Shown here: positions 50,699-60,974 of the stretch, piece after piece
Layout of the letters: every line of letters starts with the position of its first letter
Position numbering within the stretch: the stretch's first letter is position 1
Origin: Argyresthia goedartella
Taxonomy: Eukaryota; Arthropoda; Insecta; Lepidoptera; Argyresthiidae
Direction of reading: 5' to 3'
Assembly: GCA_949825045.1 (NCBI GenBank)
Contig: OX463829.1
Coordinates: 19,376,715 to 19,440,714 of the forward strand
Length of the DNA: 64,000 nt
The notes under the pieces: model-generated
Told to the model about the DNA's origin: nothing
Seen by the model: the letters and a program-made list of their open reading frames with translations, nothing else
The model's database searches: none
Translations under genes and position numbers: made by a program

Positions 50699-53068
50699 CT
50701 AATCTACGGGCAGCCGAGACAACGTTGCTACCGCTCGTTTTAGAACCGAGCCTCCTACTAGAACCTCTGCAGACCGGGGGGTCCCGTCTTTGCCAGGGAA
50801 CAAGTTAACAATGCGCCCCCTGCGCCAACGTAGTGGCGGTAGGTTTGCATCCTTAACCAGAACGAGGTCACCAACACTAGGGGGGCTAGTTTTGTCAGTC
50901 CACTTAAGGCGCTGTTGTAAGATATGCAGATACTCGAGCGACCAACGCTTCCAGAAATTCTGAGTAAACTGCTGCAACATCTGATACCTTGACAACCGAT
51001 ATAATTTCACTCCCTCGAAGGGGTGCTCGGGCAACGCGTTAAGTGGCTGACCTATCAAGAAATGGCCTGGGGTCAGAGCCTCCAGGTCATTTGGATCCGA
51101 GCTGAGCGGACACAACGGTCGCGAATTGAGAACGGCCTCGATCTTACAAAACAATGTCGCGAGCTCCTCAAAAGTCAGCGCGGTCTGACCTACTATACGC
51201 CCCAAGTGCGTCTTAGCTGACTTAACTACGGCCTCAAAAATCCCACCCCAGTGGGGGCAAATCGGTGGGCTGAAGGTCCACTGTATACCCCGACGGGAGA
51301 GGGCCGTTCCAATATCCACTTTATTTACATTCAAAAAGTTGACTATCTCTCGTAAGTATCGTTCCGCACCGATGTAGTTAGTGCCGTTATCAGAGCGGAT
51401 CAAAGTTGGAAGTCCCCTTCGAGAAACAAACCTATCCAAACAAGCAATGAAAGCCTCTGTCGAGAGATCAGCAACGAGCTCGAGATGTACCGCCTTGGTG
51501 GATAAACAAACAAACACACATAGGTACGCCTTGTATTGCCTAGCGGTACGCAATTGTGAACTCTTCACCATAAACGGTCCTGCAAAATCCGTACCAACAC
51601 CTGAAAACGGTCTGACCTCATTCACACGATCAGGGGGCAAGTCCCCCATGAGAGGTTGCATCGTGGCAGCCTTAAGTCGATAACAAGGCATGCACCGAAA
51701 CACGATGTTCCGTATGACACGGCGGGCAGATAAGATCCAAAACTCCCGCTGGAGCGTGGCCAACAACGCGTTACAGCCGGCATGCGCGTTTTTAATATGA
51801 CGATCAGTCACCAGCAATTCAACTAACTGTCCCCCCTTGGGGAGCAGAAGTGGGTGACGAGCCGAATACGACAGATTCGCATTGCGCAATCTTCCTCCTA
51901 CCCGAAGTAACCCGGTCGAATCAACAAAGGGGTTGAGACGCGCGACGGCTCCCTTCAATTTCGAACGTCCACTTCGTATAATCTCCAATTCTGCCCCAAA
52001 CTTCGAGGACTGTACCAACCGGACCAAATTCAATAGCGACTCGTTTCGCTCTGCCGGAGTCAGAATAGGGTTCAACGTTCGCTGATCGCGAGGAGTACGA
52101 CAATTTCGAGCGAATCTCCTAATCCAAGTGGACACGTTTATCAACTTGTCAAATGAGCTATACCGGTCCAGCAGAAACCCGGCGTCAGGGTCCTCAGCCT
52201 TCTGGGTAACATGCACGGCCGCTCTAGGGCCATGATCCGAAGATACTACTACATGGCTGTGGGGCCAGTCCGATTCTCTCTTGGCAAGCCAGGGTGGTCC
52301 CCACCACAAATGGTGTCTAACGAGTTCAGGAGCCCGACATCCCCTGGATGCACAATCAGACGGGTTCAATTCTCCTGGTACATGTCTCCAGGTCAGTGGG
52401 ACCTCAGACGACACAATCTGGGAGACACGGTTCGCAACAAAAACCTCTAAGTTATGGACCGAAGCCTTCAGCCAGCACAAAACAATCTGGCTGTCCGTCC
52501 ACGCGTACACCGTATCCTCCAAAACCACTGACCCACGCAACACTGTTAGAGTGTGATTCAAAAGTTTGGTCAAAAGAGCAGCCCCGGACAGTTCCAGTTT
52601 TGGAATCGTCATCCTTGTCCGAATAGGCGCTACCTTGCTTTTTGCCAAAACCAAACGCACGTCGACCTCCCCGGTGGAGGTAACGGTTCGCAAATAAACC
52701 GCTGCCGCAAACCCTCGTTCAGAGGCATCACAAAACCCGTGAAGGGTTGCCCTGTAATCCCCAGCAGGGACCAATTTCCTCGTCAGCGATACATTATTTA
52801 TGTCCGATAGCGAGGTGAACATTCGCGTCCAATCAGTCAACAAATCACCTGAGAGGTGGGTGTCCCAGGTCAACTGAGCCGCCCATAGCCTTTGCATAAA
52901 ACATTTGAGAGCAAAGGTGACTGGAGAAATCCATCCATTCGGGTCGAACGTTCTCGCAATCGTTGACAGTACTGACCGCTTCGTCCAGGCCTTCGGTGTT
53001 TCTAAAACCACCCGATAGGTAAACTCATCATGGACGGGCCGGTACTGAATTCCAAGCACTGACAACAT
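50699..53068 (-). CDS. BEL-2 pol, RT thumb to integrase
   Basis: 789-residue frame starting at NMLSVLGIQYRP, just after the RT deletion. RNase H motifs FCDASERGFAAAVY and TDSQIVL; integrase zinc region ending FRCMPCYRLKA; full DDE core GTDFAGPF, LIRSDNGTNYIG, GIFEAVVKSAK; C-terminal LVLVKDANLPPLRWRRG domain; natural TAG. This is the best-preserved integrase in the window. Confidence 0.92.
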   Translation of the reverse strand: MLSVLGIQYRPVHDEFTYRVVLETPKAWTKRSVLSTIARTFDPNGWISPVTFALKCFMQRLWAAQLTWDTHLSGDLLTDWTRMFTSLSDINNVSLTRKLVPAGDYRATLHGFCDASERGFAAAVYLRTVTSTGEVDVRLVLAKSKVAPIRTRMTIPKLELSGAALLTKLLNHTLTVLRGSVVLEDTVYAWTDSQIVLCWLKASVHNLEVFVANRVSQIVSSEVPLTWRHVPGELNPSDCASRGCRAPELVRHHLWWGPPWLAKRESDWPHSHVVVSSDHGPRAAVHVTQKAEDPDAGFLLDRYSSFDKLINVSTWIRRFARNCRTPRDQRTLNPILTPAERNESLLNLVRLVQSSKFGAELEIIRSGRSKLKGAVARLNPFVDSTGLLRVGGRLRNANLSYSARHPLLLPKGGQLVELLVTDRHIKNAHAGCNALLATLQREFWILSARRVIRNIVFRCMPCYRLKAATMQPLMGDLPPDRVNEVRPFSGVGTDFAGPFMVKSSQLRTARQYKAYLCVFVCLSTKAVHLELVADLSTEAFIACLDRFVSRRGLPTLIRSDNGTNYIGAERYLREIVNFLNVNKVDIGTALSRRGIQWTFSPPICPHWGGIFEAVVKSAKTHLGRIVGQTALTFEELATLFCKIEAVLNSRPLCPLSSDPNDLEALTPGHFLIGQPLNALPEHPFEGVKLYRLSRYQMLQQFTQNFWKRWSLEYLHILQQRLKWTDKTSPPSVGDLVLVKDANLPPLRWRRGRIVNLFPGKDGTPRSAEVLVGGSVLKRAVATLSRLPVD

Positions 53069-53087
53069 GTTAGGGTTGTCAGGATTC

Positions 53088-54368
53088 TCAAAAACGTGCG
53101 GTAGCGGCGGCTCTAGGATAGCTCACACGGTCACGCGACGCCAACTCCCGCAGGGTACGCATCGCCAAATACGGGCTAGACCGTAACCCATACGTGTTCG
53201 TGTTTAACTCATAGACCTTGACTGGCTCGGCCGTGGCCTCACGCCACAGTATCAACTGATACCTTCTGTCAGCCGGATGAATTACCGTTTGCCTAAACAT
53301 CATCCGAATGTCTGCGACAAATACAATCTGGTGCCTCCGAAAGCTCGTGAGAATATCCGAAATATCACGACTCAACTTGGGTCCCGAATGTAGACACTGA
53401 TTCAGGGACATCCCGTTCGAGGTAGGTGCTGACCCATCAAAAACAACTCGAATCTTGCCGGTAGGGGTTCGTAGGACGGCATGGTGTGGAAGGAAACAAT
53501 GATCCTCAGATCTCCAGTCCACACCCGATACCGACATGTGTCCTAACGACTCATACTCCCTCATGAAATCAACATATTTTTGTTTAAATACGGCGTCCCT
53601 TGTCATCCTACGCTCCATCGACATCAATCTCGTCTCAGCCATCTTCCTAGATTCTCCTAGTGGCGGTCGATCGGCCCTGAAAGGCAGTCGAGTTACAAAA
53701 CGACCAGAACGAAGGCGACCAGTACTATTCTGGTAAAACAACTCGCACTCTTCTTCGTCTGCGTCGACTCGACGAACGGTGGGAGGTTCCTCTATCTCCC
53801 AGAAACGTTGGATAACGTCTGACAACGCTGAGCCAATAAGTATGCCATCTGACTCGGCAGGCCTAACCATTGGCAATGCCGGACCCATGATCACGTGACC
53901 AAACTTAGTATCCACAGCAATCAACCCGTCCGGCTGAAGAACTCGCCGATCCGACAACAGAAACCTACCCAGAACGTCTGCTCCCAGTAGCAGGTCGACC
54001 GGGGCTGGAGTGTCAAAATCGGGATCCGCCAACTTGAGTCCTGATGTCAGGAATCGAACGGCCGGATTCAACTTCACCAAGGGGTGTCTGCCCATGACAT
54101 GCGTCATTACTAAAGCTTGCACGGATGTTTTTGTCAAAATGTCATAACGTGGAGAGAACGTGATCACCGATTGACCAACTACATTCGTAACCGTAACATT
54201 CCCCACGCCCCGTATTGATTTATTATACCTATTTACCTTGAGGCCCAACCATTTTGCTAAATCATTCGATACAATGCAGCCCTGAGCTCCAGAATCTAAT
54301 AGGGCGCGAACGTATGTTGGGTTACCCGCCAAATCCCAAACAAGCACAGAGGCGATCGGTAACACCAC
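53088..54368 (-). pseudogene. BEL-2 protease and RT N-terminal half, deleted active site
   Basis: 426-residue frame. Protease signature ALLDSGAQGCIVS, DLLLGADVLG; RT motifs KIRVVFDGSAPTSNG, VFVADIRMMFRQTV, NTYGLRSSP. The frame breaks after YPRAAA at about 53090. Comparison with BEL-1 shows the segment from LEQDLYVDD to about QQDPH is missing, so the catalytic Asp pair is gone. Confidence 0.9.
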
Positions 54369-54410
54369 CGTCTCCGGTTGGGGGGCAACAAATGGTTGGG
54401 CCGCAAATTC

Positions 54411-56128
54411 CTAGCGAGGACCCCCGGGGCCCCACTGTGCCTGTAACCGATCAGGTATGCAGCTATACGCCAGAGGGTCCCATTGTACAAATGGCCCACG
54501 CGCCGGTTCCATTCCCAACCTACGATTCCCCGTAAAGGGGGGTGGGCGTGAATTCAACCGTGGCCGCTCCATGAGCGGGGGGGACATCACATGTGACCGA
54601 CGAGGACGAGGCGACGAGCGGGGCGACAACTGAGGCGGCGTCCGAACCGCACCCGCATAGCTCGAAGGTGTCCCATGACACCCGCCCGTTACGGCCTGCT
54701 CAACACACCCAATGTCCCGCTGGGTCGGATGCTGAGTCGCAACCGAAAACTCAGGGCCCCCCATGTAATGGTCCTGAGTGCGGCCCTGCACCCTGGTACT
54801 GCCCTGTGCACGTGGGGACGTTGGCCCCTGAGTTGCGCTCCGAGTCGCAAACGAATTCTCAGGGCCCCATGCCGTGTCACCCTGGGTACGGCCCTGTGGA
54901 GGCTGTTGGCCGGACCGGTTCATGCACAACAGATTGTTGTGGGGCCCACCACAATATCCGCACATTTGTGTGCGCGTGCAGTCCCTAGCCATGTGTGGCC
55001 CAAGGCACAGGAAACACCAGCTCCGCTGCTTGGCCATCCGGCGCCGTCCCTGAACCCTAAGTTCCCCGAACTTATTGCAATTGGCCACAGCATGGCCAAT
55101 CTGCCTACAACATGGGCAGGTCTCACCATGTGGGGTCAATTCACTCACAGTCCCATACGACTGCCGGTTGGTGCGGTCCTTCCTCGTCGGAGGGCCCCTA
55201 CTCACAGCGCTCCCGGCAGCTCTCTGTGGCTCCGAAGGATGGGTGACCGTCAACCCCAAATTCTCTGCCCGTCGAGCCTCCTCTCCTCCAAGAATCCGAC
55301 CAAGTCGGAGAAGGCGGGCAGGTCCTCGGCCGACCTCCCGTGAGACTGTTCGAAACGAGTCTGCACGTCAGCGGGTAGGCGGGAAAGTACAATGTACAAC
55401 AGTAGGTACGACCATTCACCAACCAGAAGTCCAAGATTCTCTAGAGCCTTGGTGACGGATAACAATGGGTTCAAAACCTCCGTCTGTATGGCCCCGACCT
55501 TGTTCACAACCGGGATACTAAACAAACGGTTCAGTTGGGCATCGGCCAACCTCCGTTTGTTATGGTAACGTCTGACCAACAATTGCCTGGCCGTTTCATA
55601 GTTACCCTCCGTAACTGTCAAATGAGCGACCAGCTCCCTAGGCTCACCCCTCAATGCTGCCACCAGCTGAGCCATCTTGACAGACTTGGTAATGTCCGAT
55701 CGCATGTGCACCAAACTGTCGAACAGATTGATGAAGCTCATCCATTCACCGGACACGCCGTCAAAAGTAGGCATAGTTATGGCAGGTAACCTGGACCCCG
55801 ATCCCTGATGCGGCAGAGGTGCTTCAATGTCACCATCATGGCTGGACTCGCGCTGTCTACGTATGTCCGCAGCCTTCTGCGTGATAGCAGCTGCCATCTC
55901 CATACATTGGTCGACATCCCCTATCAACCGTGACAGCCTGTCAGGTGCACAACCATCAACTGATTCCGCCTGCGCGGACAATTCGAGCACCCTATTGTAA
56001 CGTTCCTTAACGTCCATAGACCGCTCCAATACCACATCATGCCTATCTAAACGGTCTATCAGACCGTGTGCGGAGGAAAACCATCTGAGTTCCTTAGAAA
56101 CACCCTTCTGGATTTCAGATAACGACAT
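54411..56128 (-). pseudogene. BEL-2 gag, frameshifted
   Basis: First frame 56128-55250 (MSLSEIQKGVSKELRWF..., AALRGEPRELVAHLTV, RLADAQLNRLFSIP) and second frame 55259-54411 with three zinc knuckles CPCCRQIGHAVANC, CFLCLGPHMARDC, CGYCGGPHNNLLC. The frames overlap by about 10 bases at the break. N-terminal start in a good position 546 bp from the 5' LTR. Confidence 0.88.
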
Positions 56129-56673
56129 GATCGGAACGATACTTACTCACAATTTGCAGTAACTCAATTTTATTGGACCCTCCAGTCTATAACCCAAACG
56201 AGGGAACCCTAAACCACAACTTAAACAATGTTGTTTTCCTTAAACAATAGGAACCGAGTTTTATATCTATATAAATTCTGTAAATACAATTCAGTTTCCC
56301 TTTATCATTATAACACACACAGATAGTCAATATTAGTTCAAGTTATAAATTGCTATAAACTGAAAACAATGTAATAGCCTGCTATCAATAGATGTAACTA
56401 CCTATGTTAACCAAAACATTCATTCAATAGCATTACTAGACCACTAATAGATTGACTAACTGGTACTTCAATGCAATTTTCAATTCAATATCTGTCTATC
56501 TACTACCAGCAATAGACCTATAGCTTACAATACTACCAATCTATGTGGATATAGGAACAACAACCAAGTTACCTAATAACCGCCTATACCTACAGATTGA
56601 TAGTCCCAAATCGTGCCTTCCTGGAGCCCTTGACGGCTGCAAATCTCAGGAAGCCACGCTCTAGCTACCAAAG
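56129..56673 (-). other. BEL-2 leader with primer-binding site
   Basis: AT-rich untranslated leader. On the minus strand TGGTAGCTAGAGCGTGG begins three to four bases after the 5' LTR (about 56654-56670), matching the BEL-1 primer site. Confidence 0.65.
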
Positions 56674-57219
56674 TGTTCAGGCTTCTCAGCACCTAAGGAC
56701 CTCGTAGGGGCCCATCAGCTACGAGGTAGCGTAACGATCAGTTGCCAAGAAGTGTGAACGTCGGCGGTTCACCGAGCTGAAGTTAATTGGGGTCGATCTA
56801 ACCTGGTCTGTGCTTCGGTCCCGTCAACCTCCTGTCTCTCTGCAAGGCCCGGGTGCACCCTAGGCTCTTCTTGGTAGACAGGTTCTTCAGCCAACCAGGT
56901 ATGACTGGCGGGCCAGCTTCAATGAGCACAGTGTTCCAACACAGGTTATGTTACGTGGTAAAAACAATCGGGCACGAAAATGCGAACTTTATCTGGTTCG
57001 AGAAACAATAACACACTCAGCTATATTAACAATCCTGAGGGAAACTCGAATACATTCCAGATGGCCTGCGATTTAATTTCAATACCCTTACCAAAACGCG
57101 TTTACATTGCGAGGGCTTTCGTCTGTCCGTTGTCAAAAAACTGCCAGGTTGGCAGCTAACGTCAAATTCAAAATGGCCGTTCAGAAACCATCGATCGAAT
57201 ATCGATTTGGAATCGAACA
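56674..57219 (-). repeat. BEL-2 5' LTR
   Basis: 546 bp, followed by CTGTT target duplication. Confidence 0.94.
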
Positions 57220-57224
57220 CTGTT

Positions 57225-57925
57225 ATCTGTTCCGATGATTTATGACCGAGTTCGCACAGACGAAAAAATTCTACTATAAACGAATAAACCGCCCCAGGAC
57301 ATGCCCGACCCAAAGGCACCCATCACACTGGCAACATTACCGCGATGCACGGCGAGTGAGATCCTTTGGATCAGGAACGCTCCGAAACGATTGTCAAAAC
57401 CTCGGTCCCTCAGGCGTCGCCCAATGTCCTTGACAAATATCCTGCCCTGAGCACCCCAAATACCCGTGGTCTCGTCGGCCAAGGGAACAAACAGGTAGCT
57501 CCCCATCAGCTGTGCGTATTTTAGGCATTTCTGCCGCGCCACCGAGTCCGCTGCGGCCCCAGGTATCGCCATGGTGGATCCAACGTGGGTTGCCGCGAAC
57601 GTGCACACACAAGTAGCATCCAACAAAAGGCTCTCTCCCACGGTATCAAGGTGAGACCGTCCGGACGCTTCCCGTCGCTGCGACTCAAACCCGGTGCAGT
57701 GGTTCAAGAACTGATGGAATTTCAGCAGAGACGAGAGCCCTCCGGACGATGTCTTTGATCGAGTGGTGGCGAGAGAGTCTCCCTGCACTTCTGGCACAGT
57801 GTAGCCCATGACGCCCCCGCGAATCTACCCACGCGCCGCAAACACAGTGGTGCGGTTCGCAGATATCGCAACCCAGACGAAGCGCCACGGCTACACGCAG
57901 AGAGTTGTCGTACATTGAACCACAT
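57225..57925 (-). mobile_element. retrotransposon C-terminal domain fragment (non-LTR type)
   Basis: Minus-strand frames 57915-57685 and 57809-57240 overlap with a frame change near 57700-57720. Text [40 protein letters not shown], then LLLDATCVCTFAATHV, LMGSYLFVPLADETTG, RRLRDRGFDNRFGAFLIQRI and VASVMGAFG is the conserved region found after the RT in one group of animal non-LTR elements. The PGLSRxDGKRPDG part expected between them is lost or scrambled. Cut on the left by BEL-2. Confidence 0.65.
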
Positions 57926-58479
57926 TTTAATCACATAATTATTTGACATCTCTAATAAAAATTAACGATGAAACTAAAAACTATGATATTAGGCGCATTT
58001 ATTTATTTATTCATTAATAGTAATTAGTTTCACAGCAATTAAAACACAATATTAATTAATAAGGAAAAGAAAATTTTAAATGCTAATTACGAAACAATAC
58101 AAAGATAAAATAGAAATATAAGAATAATAAAGTGAGTAAAGTAGTAAACTTAGTTCAAACTGGTCTGACGATATGGTGAACTGCTGATTGAATGGTGTAT
58201 GAGGGTGTGTGAGTGTGTGTGTGTGTGTGTGGGATCGAGTTCCGATGGGAAATAGTAAACATGAAATTCTAAGATAATAATGTCATGAGAAAATCAATAT
58301 GGTAACTAAGTTAGTAGGGGTGATAAGTCGAATATTTCCTAACTTCCGACAAAAAGTAAGGGCAGCGATGGAATAGAAATATATCCAGAAATATATGGGA
58401 AACGCTCCTCATAAATATTGATGCTCCTATTCAAGGGCGAGTAAGAGGCGTGATTGGTGCGCGTGCGCGCGTGGTGCAG
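57926..58479. other. AT-rich spacer with GT microsatellite
   Basis: No gene. A (GT)n run lies at about 58204-58232. Confidence 0.5.
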
Positions 58480-58967
58480 CACTGCAGGCACAAGTCATTG
58501 CGGCCGTGCTGCACTGGGCACAAGGGCGACGCGCAGCAGCACTCTGCTCAGCAGTTCGCTTCTGTCGATGCCCGCCTGAATGTGAATCACGCCGTGAAGT
58601 AACTTCAGATTCGCGAATAATCTTCTGACCGCCAACGACACCAAGCTATGGTCGTGTAAACTGTCCCTGCCACTGGGGTTGCGGTAACCAAGCTGCCTGA
58701 TAAATCTATTCTGCACGGACTCCAGTCGATCACTGTGTGTCGGGTATACTGGAGACCAGACAGGTGAGGCGTACTCTAACACACTGCGGACGTAGGCGAA
58801 ATAAAGCTGTTTCGATTCGAGCTGCCGAAATAAAGGCTGGGGAAAACCACAGTGGTTTGGACGCACGATAAACAAATCCTAGCATTTTTGTAGCCTTTAA
58901 AGTAATGTGTTTGTAATGGGGTACGAAAGTTAGTTTGCTATCCAAAATAACGCCAAGGTCTCTGATT
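58480..58967 (-). mobile_element. jockey-like non-LTR C-terminal fragment
   Basis: Minus-strand DSKLTFVPHYKHITLKATKM (58945+) changes frame near 58850 and continues as KQLYFAYVRSVLEYASPVWS, SVQNRFIRQLGYRN and SLAVRRLFANLKLLHGVI, typical of the ORF2 end of jockey-clade elements. Bounded on the right by the hairpin MITE. Confidence 0.75.
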
Positions 58968-59125
58968 CATTTACCCTAGTAAGTAAACGAGTAAGCATCC
59001 GGCCGCCCTCAGAACGCATCGGCGACCGATGATACGTCGATGCGTTCAGAGGGCGGCGCGTTGACTGTTTAGACCATGCGGTTGGCTTGCGAAGGGATGC
59101 GGTAGAACTGATCGTGCAAATCCCC
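58968..59125 (-). mobile_element. hairpin MITE, copy 2
   Basis: Reverse-oriented copy of 16940-17143: CATTTACCCTAGTAAGTAAA, GGCCGCCCTCAGAACGCATC, GAACTGATCGTGCAAATCCC. Its hairpin core is shortened relative to copy 1. Confidence 0.7.
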
Positions 59126-59129
59126 ATTT

Positions 59130-59396
59130 ACACGATCAGTATCCGAGATTATATATTTCGCTCTGAAAAAACACCGCGTTCAACCTATCTATATGTTGAT
59201 TCGTATCGAATCCGGTGATTAGAACATCGTCTTACAGGTAGAGTACTCCTTCCAGGCCTGCTAATACACATTCCATTGCGCGTTGGAAAATGGCGGCTGA
59301 GTTCGATAACCCAAACACAATTCTAGTCAATTTAAACCACCCGCGATGGGTATTGATGCATGTCAGCGCCTGGGATTCTTCGTAAAGAATAAATTT
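59130..59396 (-). mobile_element. Gypsy-2 reverse transcriptase fragment (right of break)
   Basis: Minus-strand text EESQALTCINTHRGWFKLTR, FGLSNSAAIFQRAMECVLAG and YL-DDVLITG (first position of the YxDD box is a stop) is Gypsy RT palm. Continues from 59954 after removal of the solo LTR. Confidence 0.75.
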
Positions 59397-59953
59397 TGTT
59401 TAATATTTATGCTTCGGAACGCACCGGTTTTTTGTTGCGCGGATCGACCGCGAGTAATCGGGACATCACTAGCGGAAACGGAACCGCAGCTGTCACTCGT
59501 ACCAACGAGATGAAAAATTAGAGGTTATCTTTTCTGGTCGTGAGAAAAAACATGTCTGCTCATGGCGTCGGGCCATTGATTGTATTTCGGTGTAACAATT
59601 GTCTAATACAGGTGTCGGGCCTGGTCGGAGTGTTAATCATCAACATCGTCGGGAAATAAGTAGATTCGCGTCAGCGGTTGAGTGATTCGTGTTGCGAAGG
59701 ACATCGTCGTATCGGACGGCGACTCCTCGTGTCGGCAAGCAGCACGCCGGCGACAGCGTCGGCGGCAAATAGTGAGATTCGGTTCCTATCCTATCCCAAT
59801 TGTGCTCCTATCCCGTATTCCTGCCTCGAATCGAGCCTTCGATTTCCGGTCTGCGACGGCAAGGTAAGGTAGCATTCACGATTTTCTCCCGTGCTGGCAA
59901 AAACCCAGCCCCTCAAGATTCCACGCCGTTCGGTTGAGGCGTGGAATTAAACA
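59397..59953. repeat. solo LTR related to BEL-1
   Basis: 557 bp; begins TGTTTAATATTTATGCTTCG and ends GTGGAATTAAACA, like the BEL-1 LTR but well diverged. Target duplication AATTT at 59392-59396 and 59954-59958. No internal region is left, so it is the product of LTR-LTR recombination. Confidence 0.88.
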
Positions 59954-60119
59954 AATTTATTGTAGGCCCTTGATACATCTAGCTTGCTAAACTTCTCACC
60001 GATCGAGATGAGCGCGACCATTTTGGTTGGTCATTCTTCGCCCACAAACGTACAATAATGATAATTAATTTCTAAAAAACTAAGAATCTGCCTAAGTTCA
60101 AACTTTGCTCAAAGCAGCC
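59954..60119 (-). mobile_element. Gypsy-2 RT fragment (left of break)
   Basis: Minus-strand VALISIGEKFSKLDVSRAYN, with the catalytic Asp of the LDxSxAY motif. The solo LTR has inserted directly after it. Confidence 0.65.
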
Positions 60120-60971
60120 ATAACCTCGTAAAGCCCACCGTCATATTAGGCTCGTTGTGATAGCGGCCCAGTCCTTCCATGTGCAAAAAAATGTGTTAAT
60201 GATAAGATACAGCTTCCATATTTTTGTATGATACTTATTAACACTAACAGCATCTTACAGGATTAAAAAAGCACAAAAAACTTTGTCCCTTTTGTAGGAC
60301 GTTGGGCTGCACTTTTGTGTGTCTAGAAGGCGTGAAGACAGGTGAATCTGTAGCAACCGAGCTGGAATCGTCTTCAGATGAAGAATTTTCTTGTTACGTT
60401 TCAGTTCTGCGACGCCGGAGATTTCTATTTCATGATCTCGCATAGCTAGAAAAGATGCAAGATGCATTAATGAGGATACCTACATAAACTACATAAATTT
60501 TATGTGTTTAGACCCAGCGTCCTAATTTTGGGACATAGGACTTTGGATAGAAATATATCATCAATAGCTAAATGTTTTCATGAAATTGATTATAAAAACA
60601 AATATTCAGTCTTAAATTTAACTCACATTGCTTTTTTAAACCAAAAGAACAAAGATTACATAGAAATAAATAGATTTTCTTACCTCGTTTTCTTGTATCG
60701 CCCATCTTGCTCAGCTTCCACGTGAATATGACAGTTATTTTATTCTTTCTTATGTCAAAATGAGTTTTTTTTAAAGATGCGTTCACAGCCAACATAATTT
60801 TATGGTCGGTGCCAAACTGGCGCCAAAATTCAAATCATAATATGACTCCAAAATGTTTGTCCTATTATTAGGTTGCTGGGCCGATATTTGATGATTTGAA
60901 AATCAGTTTTGGATCTGAACTACTATTGAACGTATGTCTTAAAATTAGGTTGTTGGGCCTTACGAGGTTAT
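60120..60971. mobile_element. ~850-bp DNA transposon with terminal inverted repeats
   Basis: ATAACCTCGTAAAGCCCA (60120-60137) opposes TGGGCCTTACGAGGTTAT (60954-60971), one mismatch. A subterminal word TTAGGTTG(C/T)TGGGCC occurs at about 60869 and 60943. Minus-strand text holds a short exon-like start (MGDTRKR with donor G|GTAAGA near 60690) and a Ser/Asp-rich stretch with stops near 60340, but no transposase. It sits between protease and RT of Gypsy-2. Family not assigned; target duplication not found. Confidence 0.6.
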
Positions 60972-60974
60972 AAC

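Larger units (their letters stand above)
50121..57219 (-). mobile_element. BEL/Pao retrotransposon 2, 7.1 kb, very recent
   Basis: Minus strand. LTRs 50121-50666 and 56674-57219, both 546 bp; only one difference noticed. Target duplication CTGTT (50116-50120, 57220-57224). Same gag-pol lineage as BEL-1 but with unrelated-looking LTRs. Lesions: a frame change in gag near 55255 and a deletion of about 62 residues of RT, including the YVDD box, at about 53070-53090. Integrase appears intact. It could only have moved with enzymes supplied in trans, unless the lesions postdate insertion. Confidence 0.94.
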
